Assembly (NCBI RefSeq): GCF_022539315.1
Contig: NC_066323.1
Coordinates: forward strand, 4,751,719 to 4,815,718
DNA from: Serinus canaria
Taxonomy: Eukaryota; Chordata; Aves; Passeriformes; Fringillidae
Direction: 5' to 3'
Length of the DNA stretch: 64,000 nt
Positions 1 to 12,112 of the stretch are shown piece after piece (the first letter of the stretch is position 1; each line of letters starts with the position of its first letter). The notes beneath the pieces are model-generated. The model saw only the letters and a list, made by a program, of their open reading frames with translations. It ran no database searches and had not been told where the DNA came from. The translations under genes were made by a program, and so were the position numbers.

Positions 1-3000
1 CAGACTTCAAAGTCTGGCAAACACCTCCTGCAGTTGCAGGCTGCTGCTTCTCTTCCCTAAAGCAAGCTGCTGTGAGGTTTTAATTCTGCAGAGCTTAGGA
101 GCTTTGCAGGACTGCAAACAAATGGCAAGGGACTGGCTTTGGGAAAACCAAGAGTTTTTAGTTGGATCATCAAAATCGGACTGTATTTAAATGCAAGAGC
201 TGTGGAGGGACTTTTTCTTTTTCTCCCCTGGAATGAAATGCTCAAGATTTACATGTACCTGAGCTCCCTCTTTCCCTCTTCATAAAACCTGACAGCCTGG
301 AGGAAGAATAATCCTATGGCACTTTGTGATTGCAGCTTATTGATGCAATATCAGGCCTTTAATGACTGCAGTCCCAGCCCTGCTGGCATCACTGCCCTCC
401 TCTCACAAAGGGAAAGCAAAGCATGGCAGGCACACAGGGTTATTCAGAGACAAGGAGCCAGTCATGGATGGAAGCAGGAAAGGAAACCTTTCCTTCCCTC
501 CTCTGCCCAGCTGTAGCTGGATTGGGCCTGTTTTGCAGCAGGTGGCTTCTGAGGTTAGATAACTTAAAGTAGCACAATCTGAATAATTGCAATCATTTTC
601 CCAGACTGATTTGGGGAGGTTTGGGGGAAAAGAAGAGGTTTTAAAAATATGCCCACAGATGAGTCATGCTGGTTCTATAAAAGTCATCCTTGCAGGTGAT
701 CAGCACCTCCTCTGATAAAGCACTGAAGGACGATTTAAAAACTACTTCAGGGCTGCACATTGCAAAAATGAGTTACAGAGCACAGTGCAGTGCAGAGCTC
801 TGGCCCAGCCCTTCCTTCCCTGGCTCCCTTCTTCCAAAGGCCAAAATAGGTGCTAGAAATAAAACCTGACCAGCTCTGCACCCTCCCAAGTGGCTTCCTG
901 CAGCAGGGATGGTCTCCAGCTCAGCCATCACTTGATTCATCACTTGGGGCTGTTCCTCCTCCCTCTGCCAGAGGCCAGGGAGGTCGGTGAAATGGAACCT
1001 CCCCAACACACTGGACACGAGCTGTGCTTGCCCTGTTTTCCCAGCAAAAGCAGGGAGGTTAGAGGACAGTCACAGGAAAAAAATCTTGCCCTTTGAGTCC
1101 TGCACCTGGAGGGTTATCAACCCCTGTATTTGTGCTGGGAGTGCTATAAGCAATATATGATATAAGCAATGTGATATCCAGCACCTTCAAGATAATGCTG
1201 CTGACAATCTCTGAAGAGGGGAAAGAAAAGATGGATTTTCTTGCCACACTCTCTCTACCAGTTGTAGTAGAAAAATAAATATGCAGTCATGACATATCTG
1301 AAGGGGGACAGCAGATAACAAACTTGAATGCAGTTTTCTCATTTGGAAATGGCTTTTCCATAATCCCCTCTATTAAATATTACCTAACTTATATGGGTTG
1401 CTTTGAAAGTGTCAGTGAGGAGGAGGAGGAAAGCATGCAGTGTGTCAGTTTATGGTTTGTTTGCAGACTAGGCAAATCCAGAGTTTTCAAATATATAACC
1501 TTGAGGGCCCAAAACCTGCAGAGGTGGTCTCTGATCCTCCAGGCAGCCAGGCACATGGTAAATTTTAAGTGTGTGAATACAGAAACTCAGCCAAGTGCTT
1601 GCATAAAATCTCAGCACCTGCTGAAGTGTTTGATGGATGGCAGCCTTGCCACCATATTTTCAGAAGTATTCTAATGCCAAAAATGCAAATTAGCACCCTA
1701 CTGAGATTTTCAAAAGCAATTTGGCCTAGATTCCCGACGAGATGGAGCCATTGCATATCTGAATGCTCAGCCCTTCAGAGTGAAATTTCCATTCATCTAA
1801 TCAGGGTTTTGAATGCACTTAAGTGCCTGAAATTCCAAGAACTGGCATCAATTTTTAAAACCACTTCCAGTATTTTTAGCAGACCTTTGTTCTGGCAGCT
1901 CCATATGGTGGCACCCTGATGCTGCCATTTCCATGCACTTCAGGTAGGTGATTCTAGGTCCAATCATGAATTGAACACACTGAAAGGAAAGTTTGGAATG
2001 ACATTTATTTTTTTCAACAAACTCTGTCCTGTTTTTAAATTGAACCTCCCTTCACAAAGAATCTTCATCATTTGGTTTAGTCTTGATCTTGGTTTTGCAG
2101 AAATTTGCACTGGGCAACTATCAAGTGTGAACATGCTTCTTTTATCAAGGCTAAGAACTTAATAACAACTCTGATCTTGCTTTTCATACCTCTTACAGGA
2201 ACAGTAATGGAAAAAACCCCTCCATTTTCTTTAACTTTTAAAAAACCACAAATAATCCTGGTACAGTTAATTTTACACCTTTTAATCTAACACCTAAGAT
2301 AATTGTGAAACAGTGTGAAATAAAAGCCTGTGTGCTGGAGACCAGCAGAGTAATGGAGCTGTAATCTGGGAGCTCCAGATGTGAGAGCAACTGGAAAAGA
2401 AAGAGCTGAGGCAGTGGGCTGGTATTTCCATTAGCTGAAGGAGAGAATCAGGCAGTGCACAGGGAAAAGGAGCTCTGGTCAGCAGTTCTCTGGAGGATTG
2501 CTGATAGCTCCATCAGCTGTGTTTGGAGAGGTTAATTGAAACCCAAGCATCACAGAGCAGAGAAGCCAGCACGGTAGGAGATACCTCTTTTGAGAGAAGT
2601 GTGCTTTGATTAGTCTATTAATGAAAATGCCAAGAGCTTATTATTCTTCTCAATAAACATAGTGCAGGGCTGAATTCCAAAGAGAGCAAACAACTGAAAA
2701 GGGAAGGAGAGATAAAAGACAATGATAGCAGAAGGACCATTATGTAAAAATAGGTATGGACAAGATAGTTAAGCTTGTGATAATTCAGGTGGAAGGTCTG
2801 CAGTGTGTTTCACTCAGAGCAGAAACTGACTAGTTCTAAAATGGATTTTACTGAATGTATGAGTGAGATATTTGGTGAAACAAAGGTGTACAAGAGCACA
2901 TGACTTGAGGATCCTGGAGAGTCCTTCCAAACTCATCTTCTCATGACCTGTTAACCCAACTCGAGGAGGGGAGACTGACACAACCTCCTTACAAACTACA

Positions 3001-4386
3001 CTTATCACTTGAAGAGTCCTTTTCTGAGGACCTGACCTAGTATTACTAGGAGATACTAGCAAGGAAAAAGTTCTCTGTGCTCTCTGATATGTGAAATTAT
3101 AACTCTGACCCTATTTAGTTAACATGGTACTGAAGCAAGGGAGAAGATGGAGCTTGGTCTCCATCCAATCCTTGCTCTCTGAAAGCCCCAGGCAGAGCTG
3201 TGTGCATTAAAAGGAGGAGAAGCAATCAGTTAATGAGGAAGAAAGAGAGCTCTTATCAACACCAAATAGTCTCACGACATTTGAGATGCAGCAAATGGTT
3301 TTTCCCTGCTATTCTTGAAATCCGCCCAAACCCTTTTTGTGCGAGCACTGAGAAATGAGAGTGTTGAGTCATCAGCTCAGAAAGCAGGTAACAATCTTCT
3401 CTCATCATGCTGTGTCTGTTGGGGGCTTCTCCAGTGATTAAGAAAGTAAAGGCTAAAAGAAAACAATTTTTTCTCTGCTTGAGTCTTCAGAAAAATATAA
3501 GGGCAGGCCACGTAGCTCCAGGAAACAAATTTGGCATCTGAGCCAGCTCTCACTCTGTGGACGCAGCAAGGCTGTTTAAATTTAGAGTAGGTTGGAAATA
3601 AATAAATAACTTACTGACAAGTGGGGGCTTTTTGTTTTTTTTTAAGGGATTAGAGGAGGTTGAACATTGTCAGAGGTGGTGTTTCAGTGACAATGAGAAA
3701 TGCAGAAAGAGAAAGTAAATAACTGCTGCTGGCAGGAAGAAAATTTCCACAGGGAGCTGATCCGCATGATGAGAATTACATGAACTGTAGCAGAATTCAA
3801 GGGGCTGCTAAGCTGCAGTAAAAAACATAATAAAGTGACCTGGCAATCAGATGAAAGTGAAACCAGCCCAGGTAGCCACGGTGAAGGTCAAGCAAGCAGC
3901 AAACTTAAATGGAGACTCAGTGGAAAAGAGGAATTGGGTAGCAAAGGAGCCCAAAATGCAGCACACAGAGTAAGTGTGTATTCTGGTTAGAATACAGACT
4001 TCAGTAACACCTTGAGATAAGAAACAGGTAAATGGTGATGTTGTTACTTTCTGGATGTATCTCATCCCTATTGACTAGTATTTCAAGGAGAATTTAAAAG
4101 AGAGAGTAAAAATAAGCAATTGATGGATTTTCTGTTGAGGACTTAATTCATAATGGGCAGCCTCACAAGAGGGAGCATTCCCTAGAAAACTTTTTGCTGT
4201 ACAAATTCCCTTTAAACTAAAACCAAAAAAGGTGTTTATTCCTGGAGGCACCTTCCTCTTTGGGAAGAAAGGAGAGAATAAGGTCCAGCTGCCTGAGCAT
4301 CAGCCCTGTGACATCCTCCTTCCTCTGACCTTGGGAATGAAAAAGCACCCACACAAAGCAGATCAGCTCTGCTGGATGGAGCTTAC
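1..4386. other. noncoding stretch, no supported gene
   Basis: I see no supported gene. ORFs in all frames are short and overlap on both strands. A perfect AP-1-type site TGAGTCA lies at 3365-3371, in a patch (3290-3380) that keeps a few CpGs. The stretch at 1680-1850 has phrases such as 'gattttcaaaagca' and 'gcacttaagtgcctga' that resemble very old, decayed amniote repeats, but I cannot assign a family. Confidence 0.6.
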
Positions 4387-4448
4387 CTTGGCTCCTGCTG
4401 AACACCCAGCACTAGCAGCCAGAACAAAGCTTTCCTTGCAGAAAGGAG
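4387..4448 (-). CDS. exon-like window, unidentified (weak)
   Basis: On the minus strand a pyrimidine-rich acceptor (ctctcacatgctctgcag) precedes a 62-nt segment ending at a strong donor (CCAAG|GTAAGC). Read in phase 0 it begins LLSARKALFWLLVLG and ends in phase 2. That start would fit after the phase-0 end of the window at 8534-8659. A second frame (PFCKESFVLAASAG) is also open, so the frame is not settled. I recognise no family. It may be a chance pairing of splice motifs. Confidence 0.17.
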
Positions 4449-7363
4449 CTGCAGAGCATGTGAGAGGAGTGAATCATGTGTCCTTTCATCTATTGAGAAC
4501 TTCGGCGTGATACCCCCACCTTTTCCTTTTCTCTAGATGCAGCAAAGGAGTCATCCCTTCTGCCACTTCTATTTATAAATAAAGTTAAATTGCTGAGTGC
4601 TAAAAAAAAATAAAAGGAAAGCAAAGTTTGGTCAGCCTGGATTTTAAGCAGGATGTGTCATACCCAGCACTCAGGGCATGTTTGAGTATCAGCTTAAAGA
4701 GCACCACTTTGCAAAAGTCTGGAATGCCCCCCAGCAGTGCTTGTCTATTGTGAAGTCCTCTCAACTGTTTTTCAGCTCAGAAATGTGAATGAAGTTATGC
4801 CTTGCAAGCAGCTCTGCAGTGCAGTGCAATAACAAGCAGGAAAACCCATCAAATTGTTTCTTTAATGCCCCTGGTATCCTTCAGGAAGTGTGTGTGCTGA
4901 AACCTGTCTGCAGTAAATACTTTAAAAAACAGACAACAAAAGAGTGAGATCTGTAAATGTAAGCATCATGCTGTGAATCCTGTGGTGGGTTTTGCTCATC
5001 TTTAGAGTATGAGGAGTCTAATAAACCCCTCTGGCCACACTTTCTCCTCTTCAGTAGCATCCTGTGCCATCAGCATGGGACTACAGCAAGAGAAAGGTGA
5101 ACTTGGTGTGTCTAAAGCAGCAGAAATTACCCCAGTGAAATCACTTAATAGAATAACTGCTTGTCAGTGCTGGCAGTCTTGGCTGGGGTCTGAGGAGCTG
5201 CAGGTCTGACCAGCAGACATCTTTTAAGGCAGATGAAATAAGCCTTGTGCCAGGGTATTTCTGGGTAGATGGGGTTTATGGCATTTCCCCACCAGCTGCA
5301 GATGAGGGGCAGACTGTGACATTCTCAAATTGCTTTGCAACACCCAAATGTCCCCTTGATTTAAATGGGACTGGCTGTTCTTTATGAGAAGGTGGGGGGG
5401 ACAAGAGAAAATTCTCTGCTTTTTAAACCTCTAAGTTCACATCATACCAACACTGGTGTGTGTGTATAAAGCACATAATTAACTCTAGGTTGTGTGCTGC
5501 ACAACTGAGGTGGCAGATTCACCTTGAATATTAAGTGCTGCCATGGTTCAGTAATATCTTCTTTAGCCCTGAAATGTTTTTGTCAAAAGAAATCTGATCA
5601 GGACAAGAATTTGGATTGCACATTTGAATCTTCAAATGAAAAAGAAGACGGAAAGGAATGTTGGTTCTATTAAAAAAAACCCTACAAAGCTATTCTTTTA
5701 TCTTCTTAAATTAAGTTGTAAAGCTTAAGTCTGTAGCTGAAGTTTGTCTTGCAGAAGTTTTTATTTTAGTTTGCGTGTGACAGAAGTAAGATGGAGTCAT
5801 ATTTCTAGCTTAAAGAAAATTTTGGAATATTTTTAAAGAAGCAAAATTGGGCAAGTATGTCAGCACCATAGAGATGAAATCTCAGCAGCAGAGCAGCTCT
5901 GGCTCTGTGTCTGTGTAATTCCCTTTGTCTTTTGCTCTTTGACTCTGCTTGAACCACGTGGTTCTGCTCCTCCAAATTCATTTACAGAGTAGGATAATTT
6001 TGGAAAATACAAAAGATACCCTATTTCTGAGTTTCTTCTCTCCCTGATACTCTTTAGAGATGCACAACTGAAGAATCTTACATCTAAAATCCCAAAGAAT
6101 TGCGGACTCAATTCTTCTTTTCAAATTGCACTTTCACTGGGGCTTTTAGAAAGGCCAGGGGTTTGTTCTGCAGCCAGTACCCAGCCCACTGTTTGCACTT
6201 GTAGCTTTCTGAAGTGCACTGAAGTGCAGTGCCCACAGCAGTGACAGATATTTCACTTTCCCAGAGATGCCCCCTCTGTCAGCCCACACATCAACAACCC
6301 AGGCTTTTGGTCACCCAAAGCCAACAGCACAAGGCTTCAGGAGAGAACTGGAGAGAAGCAGCTGTGCTTCCTTGGGGATGTCTGACCCTTCTCCTGCCTC
6401 CCAGCCACGCAGACACTTTGTGAGCTCCCATTTTGGGAAAGCACCGAGCACCTCCACCTCCCACCAGCCCTGTGAGTTCAGGCACTCAGCGTTGTTCCAG
6501 CAGCTGCTCTCTGGAGCTAAAGGAGACAGAGCTTCCTCAAATATCCAGCTAATGTTTCTTCCTTGCTAGGGGTTGCTAAGTAGCAGTTTTTGTCAACCTC
6601 CTATCTAAGAATATAAATCCTGTGATTTGCTAAGACACTCCTGACGAGAAAATGGCTCCGATTCCCCGAGCACAGAAAACTCCAACCCGGTTATTGCTGG
6701 GGAAAAAGCATTAACATTAGCATGCACAATCTGGGCAGGAGGAGAGGCTTCCTCCTCATATTTTCAGGAGAATAATTTAAGAATTGCATTAAAACAGTCT
6801 AGTCTACATGCAAATTTGATTTTTGACCTTTTGTGCTAATCAACAGCCATGCTGCTAAAAAGCTGTGTACATTATTGCAGAAAGTATGGGGTGGAATTAA
6901 CTAATATACATTGAATGTGGCTGTAGCAGATTTGAAGGTTATTTCACATATTTCCCTACACAGGGATCAGGATCTGAATCATCAGAGAGGTTTCAAGGAG
7001 CAATTATTAGCTCTTGATGGAGATCCTGGTAGAATGTGTAGTATACTATGGATATTCAATATAGTGGGTAGTTTTGGTGGTTATATGGACAAGGGATATG
7101 ATTAATTAGTCCATAAATATTTGAGAAAATTTCCTGTTAAATGATTTAAAATAAACTGGGTACTGTTAAATAATTAGGACTACGTTAAAAGAGTATCTAA
7201 ACCCCATTTGATCTTAGCTCCTGGTGCAGTTCATGGGGTGTTTCTGGACATGGGGGGAGCAGCATGAAGTACCCACCTAAAAGCACAACATCATTCCCAC
7301 ACAGAGGATTCTGCCACCACACATCACACACCAAAAAGAGGTTTTTATGATGGTGCTTCTTAC
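4449..7363. other. noncoding stretch with a possible conserved patch
   Basis: No supported gene and no recognised transposon copy. The patch at about 6590-6900 differs from its surroundings: it keeps several CpGs in an AT-rich context (near 6643, 6659, 6669 and 6688), has an octamer-type ATGCAAAT near 6810, and contains no simple repeat. This is the usual look of a conserved noncoding element, but conservation cannot be seen from one sequence. Confidence 0.5.
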
Positions 7364-7502
7364 AAAATCCATGACAATGTTTTTCCCAAGTTCTTTCTCC
7401 ACATTGTTTTGTTTGTTCTTCCATGGTAGGACTGAAAGGTGCCTTCTGGTGTAGGAAATGAAATACAAATACCATAGATTGGTTTTTTTGCACATTCATT
7501 TT
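7364..7502 (-). CDS. exon-like window, unidentified (weak)
   Basis: A very good minus-strand acceptor (cacctgaccttcctctacag) is followed by open sequence to a GTAAGA donor, 139 nt in all. In the frame that needs one base from the previous exon it contains KKPIYGICISFPTPEG and TNKTMWRKNLGK. A second frame is also open and runs on for 100 codons, so the frame is ambiguous. The preferred frame enters in phase 1, which does not match the phase-0 end of the window at 8534-8659. It would need another exon in between. Confidence 0.14.
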
Positions 7503-8533
7503 CTGTAGAGGAAGGTCAGGTGAGGATCAACTGGAGTGAGGAGGATGGGGAGACTTCTCTGGCCAAAGAGAAAAGGGCCCTGAGAAACTCCTCAACCCTC
7601 CTCATCCAGAAGAGATTCTAGAGCTCATCCTCGAGCTATCCCAGCCTCTAAGCAAGCTGGTGCACCTGAAAATATTGGCAGTTTTCGAGTTACAGACCTC
7701 TCCAAGTTTTTTTGTTTCTGACACCCAGAGTCAGTGAGCACTGCTGGGCAGGCAGGCAGAGATTCAACCATGTCTGGCCATGTGTAAACTCCAGGAGCAT
7801 CTGGAATAGCAAAGTGAAGATAATTTCTAGTGTCACATTTCAGCTGTAAGAGAAGCTACTTGGTTTGGGGGGAAATAAAAAAGGGACTGAAAAGGGTTCC
7901 AGAAATCTTGCCAGAACTAAAGAGACCAAACCAACCCACCCAGCTCTAACAGAGTTTTGGAAATCCAGACTTTGCAACCTTTTGCACCAACAGCTAAAGT
8001 TTTGCTGATGCATAGGATAAAACTTGTTCTTCCCATCCTTGCACTTTTCAGAGCTGATCATCCAAAGCATTAAGAGCTCCACCCTTCAGAACACATCAAT
8101 CAGATCTTTTAGCTGCAAAGGGAGCTGTTGTGTTGTTGAGGTTTAATTTCCTACAGATCTGCCCTTTTGCCATCAGCAGCACCACCACAACCCCAGGTTT
8201 CCTGCACGTCCTGTCTGATCTGCCCAGCTGGCACGTGCCAGCTGTGTCCAGAGTGTGTGAGTGCTGCTGTCATCCCCTGTGTGCCACTGGCTGGGTCTGC
8301 CCCCACCTCGGCAAGGACAGATGCTCAGAGCACTTGCACAAACACCTCTGTGTAGGGAGCTGGACCAGCTCTGCCCTCCTTCCCTTCCCCTGCAGAAAAT
8401 AAACCTAGATTGAATGTCAGTGTCACCTCTCACAAAGGAGTGCTCTGTTTGCAGGGAGCTCTGCTTTTAAGATGCCAGGCTGTGTGGTCACAGTGACAAA
8501 TGGAGAACCCCACTCAGCGCTCTCCAGACTCAC
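7503..8533. other. noncoding stretch flanking the E-box palindrome
   Basis: No supported gene. Around 8130-8400 the sequence is GC-richer and open in several frames on both strands, which I read as composition. The one striking object is the palindrome at 8225-8244, listed separately. Confidence 0.55.
8225..8244. promoter_or_regulatory. perfect 20-bp palindrome built of three E-boxes
   Basis: CAGCTGGCACGTGCCAGCTG is its own reverse complement over all 20 bases. It contains CAGCTG at 8225-8230, CACGTG at 8232-8237 and CAGCTG at 8239-8244. CAGCTG is a bHLH site of the myogenic and neurogenic type, and CACGTG is the MYC/MAX/USF/CLOCK type. The palindrome is certain. That it is a working regulatory site is inference; it lies about 290 bp beyond the nearest candidate minus-strand exon. 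Confidence 0.35.
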
Positions 8534-8659
8534 CCTGACATAAATCAAAGCAAGTGGACCTGATATTTCCCTTGCAGCATATTCTGCTGCTGATGGATTC
8601 CCAATTTCGTGACAAACTGCATTGCACACTTGGATTTCGATGGGTATCTGCTCCTTTTC
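8534..8659 (-). CDS. candidate internal exon of an unidentified minus-strand gene
   Basis: A 126-nt open segment of 42 codons. It is preceded by the acceptor gttttcctcctgccaag and followed by a near-consensus donor CAGG|GTGAGT. Read in phase 0 it starts EKEQIPIEIQVCNAVCHEIG and ends SGPLALIYVR, leaving phase 0. No domain is recognised. It follows the 41-nt window at 9027-9067, which also ends in phase 0, so the reading frame continues across the intron. There is no start or stop codon inside, as expected of an internal exon. The frame is open well upstream of the acceptor, so the exact start is uncertain. Confidence 0.38.
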
Positions 8660-9026
8660 CTTGGCAGGAGGAAAACTTTGAAACCAATTCAGACCTTACA
8701 CTCCAGCAGAACTTGGACTAAAATTGGACAGATATTTGTTGCAGAAGAGGAAGGGTATTTAAAATAACATGTTCGTGAGATGCCTGGTATTTCACACCCA
8801 CTGATAGAATAGGATTTAACTCCTATTTTTAATTTCACCTATGAGAGATTCAGACCTGCAGTTTGAATGCTCTCAGTACCACACTGACAAAGAACTAAAC
8901 GTGTGGCTTGTGATGTTAATTTTTTTTTGTATGATTTTAGGTTTTAGATTTTTATTAGGTTGGAATAGATAAGTTGAATAAACACTACAGACTTGGCTGA
9001 CTTCACCTAATACTGTTCTGACTTAC

Positions 9027-9067
9027 CTCAGCATCAAGTGAAGGAAAAGGAGCCAAATCTGCTCTGC
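9027..9067 (-). CDS. candidate 41-nt micro-exon, unidentified
   Basis: The acceptor gagaaccctctcag and a consensus donor GCTGAG|GTAAGT bound 41 nt. Entering in phase 1, it reads RADLAPFPSLDAE and leaves in phase 0. The window upstream (10766-10913) leaves in phase 1 and the one downstream (8534-8659) enters in phase 0, so all three join in frame. Alone it would be too short to believe. The fit with its two neighbours is the whole argument. Confidence 0.25.
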
Positions 9068-10765
9068 CTGAGAGGGTTCTCAGGACAGCCCTGGTATGTT
9101 TACATATGTTTTTTTCTTTGCCTTTGGTACCTTTTAAATCCCAGAAATTTCAGTGATCCCAGAACCTGCACTCCGAAAAAAATAAAATTGAAGCAATTCT
9201 TTTAACTGATAGATTTTTGTAAAAAAAAATATTTGAAAGCAGAAATGGCTCTAGTCTGTCTGCTTTAGAATTGAATAAACTTCTATAGGACTGGGATCTT
9301 TTATCCTTCCTTTATTTTATCTCCTTCCTTTTTGTTGTTGGAAAAAGAGGAGTAAGAAAGTAACTGGTGACACTTTCAGAATCATTTAGTGATTTATGAA
9401 CACAAACTGAGTTTCAGTGCAACACTTGCACACTTCTGCTGCTTATGTGCTCCTGAAAGTCTCACCCTTGCTGTAAATTGAGGGAGTTTTATTTTATGCT
9501 CCTTTTAATGCCAGTACTTTTGTCCCAGGAAATTCTCCACAGTCCCATCAGCAAGTAAATGGAAGACAGGGATTTTACAACTTTCATGATAGATAAGTCC
9601 TCATTTTCTCTCTTTGAGCAAGCCCATAGCTCCTGCCAGAAATCCAATACATGGGTGGCCTGCAACTTGCAAATCATGATCTAGATTTGTACTGGTTTTC
9701 TAAAGCTCAACAAGAATGACCAAAACAAGTGTTACTTGTGTTACCTACTTGCACAGTTTTATGGTGAACACCAGGTTTCCTAATTCCTATTTGTGTTTTA
9801 GAAGGAGATTTTATTTTCTTATTTTCTCCAAAGATGCAGCCTGTCTCCTTTTGGAAGCCTCCTGGAAGCTGGACAGGGTTAGGGCCACCTGACCTGGGCT
9901 TGCAGGAATTGGGCAGCCCCTCAGCCTTTTGGATGGCTGTGTTGGAGGTGGCAGTGAGAGGTCAGCTACACTCAGTTTGTCTGGCAAAGGTAGGGGCTTT
10001 CCACATTCTGACCTGGAAAATGCACTTTTCCCTTCATGTTTCTCAATCACCAGCTGAGAGCCAAGCGTTATCAGGGACAGCTGTGTTCCAGGTCAGCAGG
10101 TTAATGACAAGAAGAAATGTCTTTTATCCCCCTGCAAAATGTCATGCCCATTCCTCTTGAAACAAGGCCACGGTCACCAGAACCTGGGCATCTGTTTATC
10201 CCAGGAGAGGGTGTTGGAGGTCACTGTGCCAGGAGGTGACAACAAGATAAAGCCCTTGCTCACTCTGCATCCTGCTGGTCTTGAGCAGGCTAAGGGAAGC
10301 CTGGCTCTCTGCTCCCATCCCTGCAGCTGAGGTGTCTCAAAGGTGCTGGTCAGTCCAGCAGAGCTCTCAGAAGGGAAAGGTGAAGGCTTTGCTGCAGGGG
10401 TGACCATCAGTGGTCACGGAAATCCATGGGGCTGGGAATGAGCTTGGGTCTCCCTGCCACCACAGCACGCTGCAAACCTGCCTTTGAACAAAAGACTGGT
10501 TGCAATAATGAAATCCAGTAACACAAATGTGGCACTTCATGGGTAAAAAATGTATTTATGGGGACTTGCAGTGTGAAGTCTCTACTTTGCCTCATAACTC
10601 ATTTGATTACCTAAATCATGGACAATCACAGAGCAAATCTCAGATGACAGTTTTCCCCCCAGAAGTGTAGAAATGTCTGAAGCTCAAGCTTCAGACTCTC
10701 TCAACCTCCTTTTAAGACACCATCTCACACAAAGAGTACACAGTGCTCAAGACATCTGCTGTTAC
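9068..10765. other. candidate intron, no feature seen
   Basis: If the flanking windows are exons this is a 1.7-kb intron. Short overlapping ORFs at 9811-10160 and 10139-10407 are open on both strands and show no coding signal. No recognised repeat. Confidence 0.45.
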
Positions 10766-10913
10766 CTGTGAATATGTGCTGCATGTAATCAGGGTGCTCT
10801 TTAGCAAAGTTTTTATTTGCCTCCTTTATTTTGTCAGCCTTGTCTCCTTTCACAAATGGTGTGTACATAACTGAAAAAGATACTTCTCTCTTGAAGGCTT
10901 CTTGAGCTGCAGC
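10766..10913 (-). CDS. candidate internal exon, unidentified Lys-rich protein
   Basis: 148 nt lie between the acceptor cctttctttggcttttttag and the donor CACAG|GTAACA. Only one of the three frames is open throughout. It reads 49 codons in phase 0 and leaves one base over. The product starts AAAQEAFKREVSFSVMYTPF, continues with the Lys-rich stretch KGDKADKIKEANKNFAKEH and ends PDYMQHIFT. The Lys/Glu-rich middle suggests an alpha-helix. I do not recognise the family. It joins in frame to 9027-9067. It is the best single coding candidate here, but it is unproven without homology or RNA data. Confidence 0.4.
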
Positions 10914-12112
10914 CTAAAAAAGCCAAAGAAAGGATACATTTTTTATTGGGTAATGGCTAGTTAAAAAAAACACCAAAAAAACCCCTACATTCTCTGATGA
11001 TATTTTCCCTTTAATAATTGCACAGTCATGCAAAGATAACATATTTTGGTCCTGAATATTAATTAGAGAGGAATTTAAATTAGTTCCAGAAAACACTGCC
11101 TATCTATACTCAGAAAATCAATTTAATGGGGAAAGAACATTTGTAAACAGTTTTCAGTGCAGCGAGCCTCTGTCTTCAATGAGGAGAAAAGTATTAGCTA
11201 AATTATCTCCTAGATGAAAAGAAAGAGTGATTCCATGCTCTTTGAAGGTCACAGCTTTCATCTGAGGGTTTTATTCAGTCCTTGGGAGCTGGTTAAAAAA
11301 CACTAAGCATTCATATTACCCCTTGGGTTGGCATGAATCAGACACTGTGCCTGTACGGAATATTAGTCTTAAAATATTGCATTTAAGCACCGTTTGCATT
11401 AAGAGTAAAATTCACTCCTGTGCAGAGGGCAACAGGAAGCTTATGAACCTTTTCATCCCTGAGACATGACTCAGATGATGCATTGTGCTGGGCTGGTGCA
11501 GAGGTGGATTTCACACTCGGTGGACCCCAGTGGTGCTGGAGCTGCCAGCCTGGGAACAGCCTTGCTTGGCATTTTTATCCACCAGAGCAAGGGAGGCTGA
11601 GCTGCAGCTCCTCCTGGGCTGGGGTTGGGTCAGACCACGTTCAGCTCTGCCTTGGCTGCATCTCCTGCAGTCTGAGGTTGGAAATGGGGGTGTGTATTCT
11701 ATTCCCATCTGTCAGAGCTGGGGCAGTTATCTCAGTTCATTGGGCAGTTTTCTTTGTCTCTGCCATAGCCAATCCTCCCTCCAGATCTCTGCTGTTCATG
11801 GGCCATTAATTATTAATTATCTTCTGTCCATGGCCAGTGAGGGTCCCTGCAGGGCTGATCAAATTCCATCATCCCATGGGGAGATGCTCTGCCCAGGGGA
11901 GGAGCCAAGCATTCCTACCTGGATCCAACCTGACCTGGGAACAGCCCAGCAGCCTTTGCCCCCTGCATTCCCAGAGGAGCAGCTTTCTGCTGCCCTGCAT
12001 TCCCAGAGGGAGAGCAGGCCCATCTCCAGCAGCCCTGGAGCTGCAGAGGAAAACTCCCCCCTTGTGCAGGATCCCTGCTCCAGCAGAGCCACAGCTGGCA
12101 CTGCAGGAGGGC
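10914..12112. other. AT-rich then GC-rich noncoding stretch
   Basis: 10914-11470 is AT-rich with nothing recognisable. From 11470 the sequence becomes GC-rich and is open in several frames on both strands, including a 232-codon plus-strand ORF (11485-12183) that runs into the minisatellite. I see no domain, splice signal or codon pattern supporting it. A 'ccctgcattcccagagg' phrase occurs twice, at 11961 and 11993, a small duplication next to the main array. Confidence 0.5.

Noticed and set aside
259..288. 30-nt minus-strand segment between good splice motifs (FYEEGKREL)
   Set aside because: Too short; chance cannot be excluded, although its phase would fit after 4387-4448.
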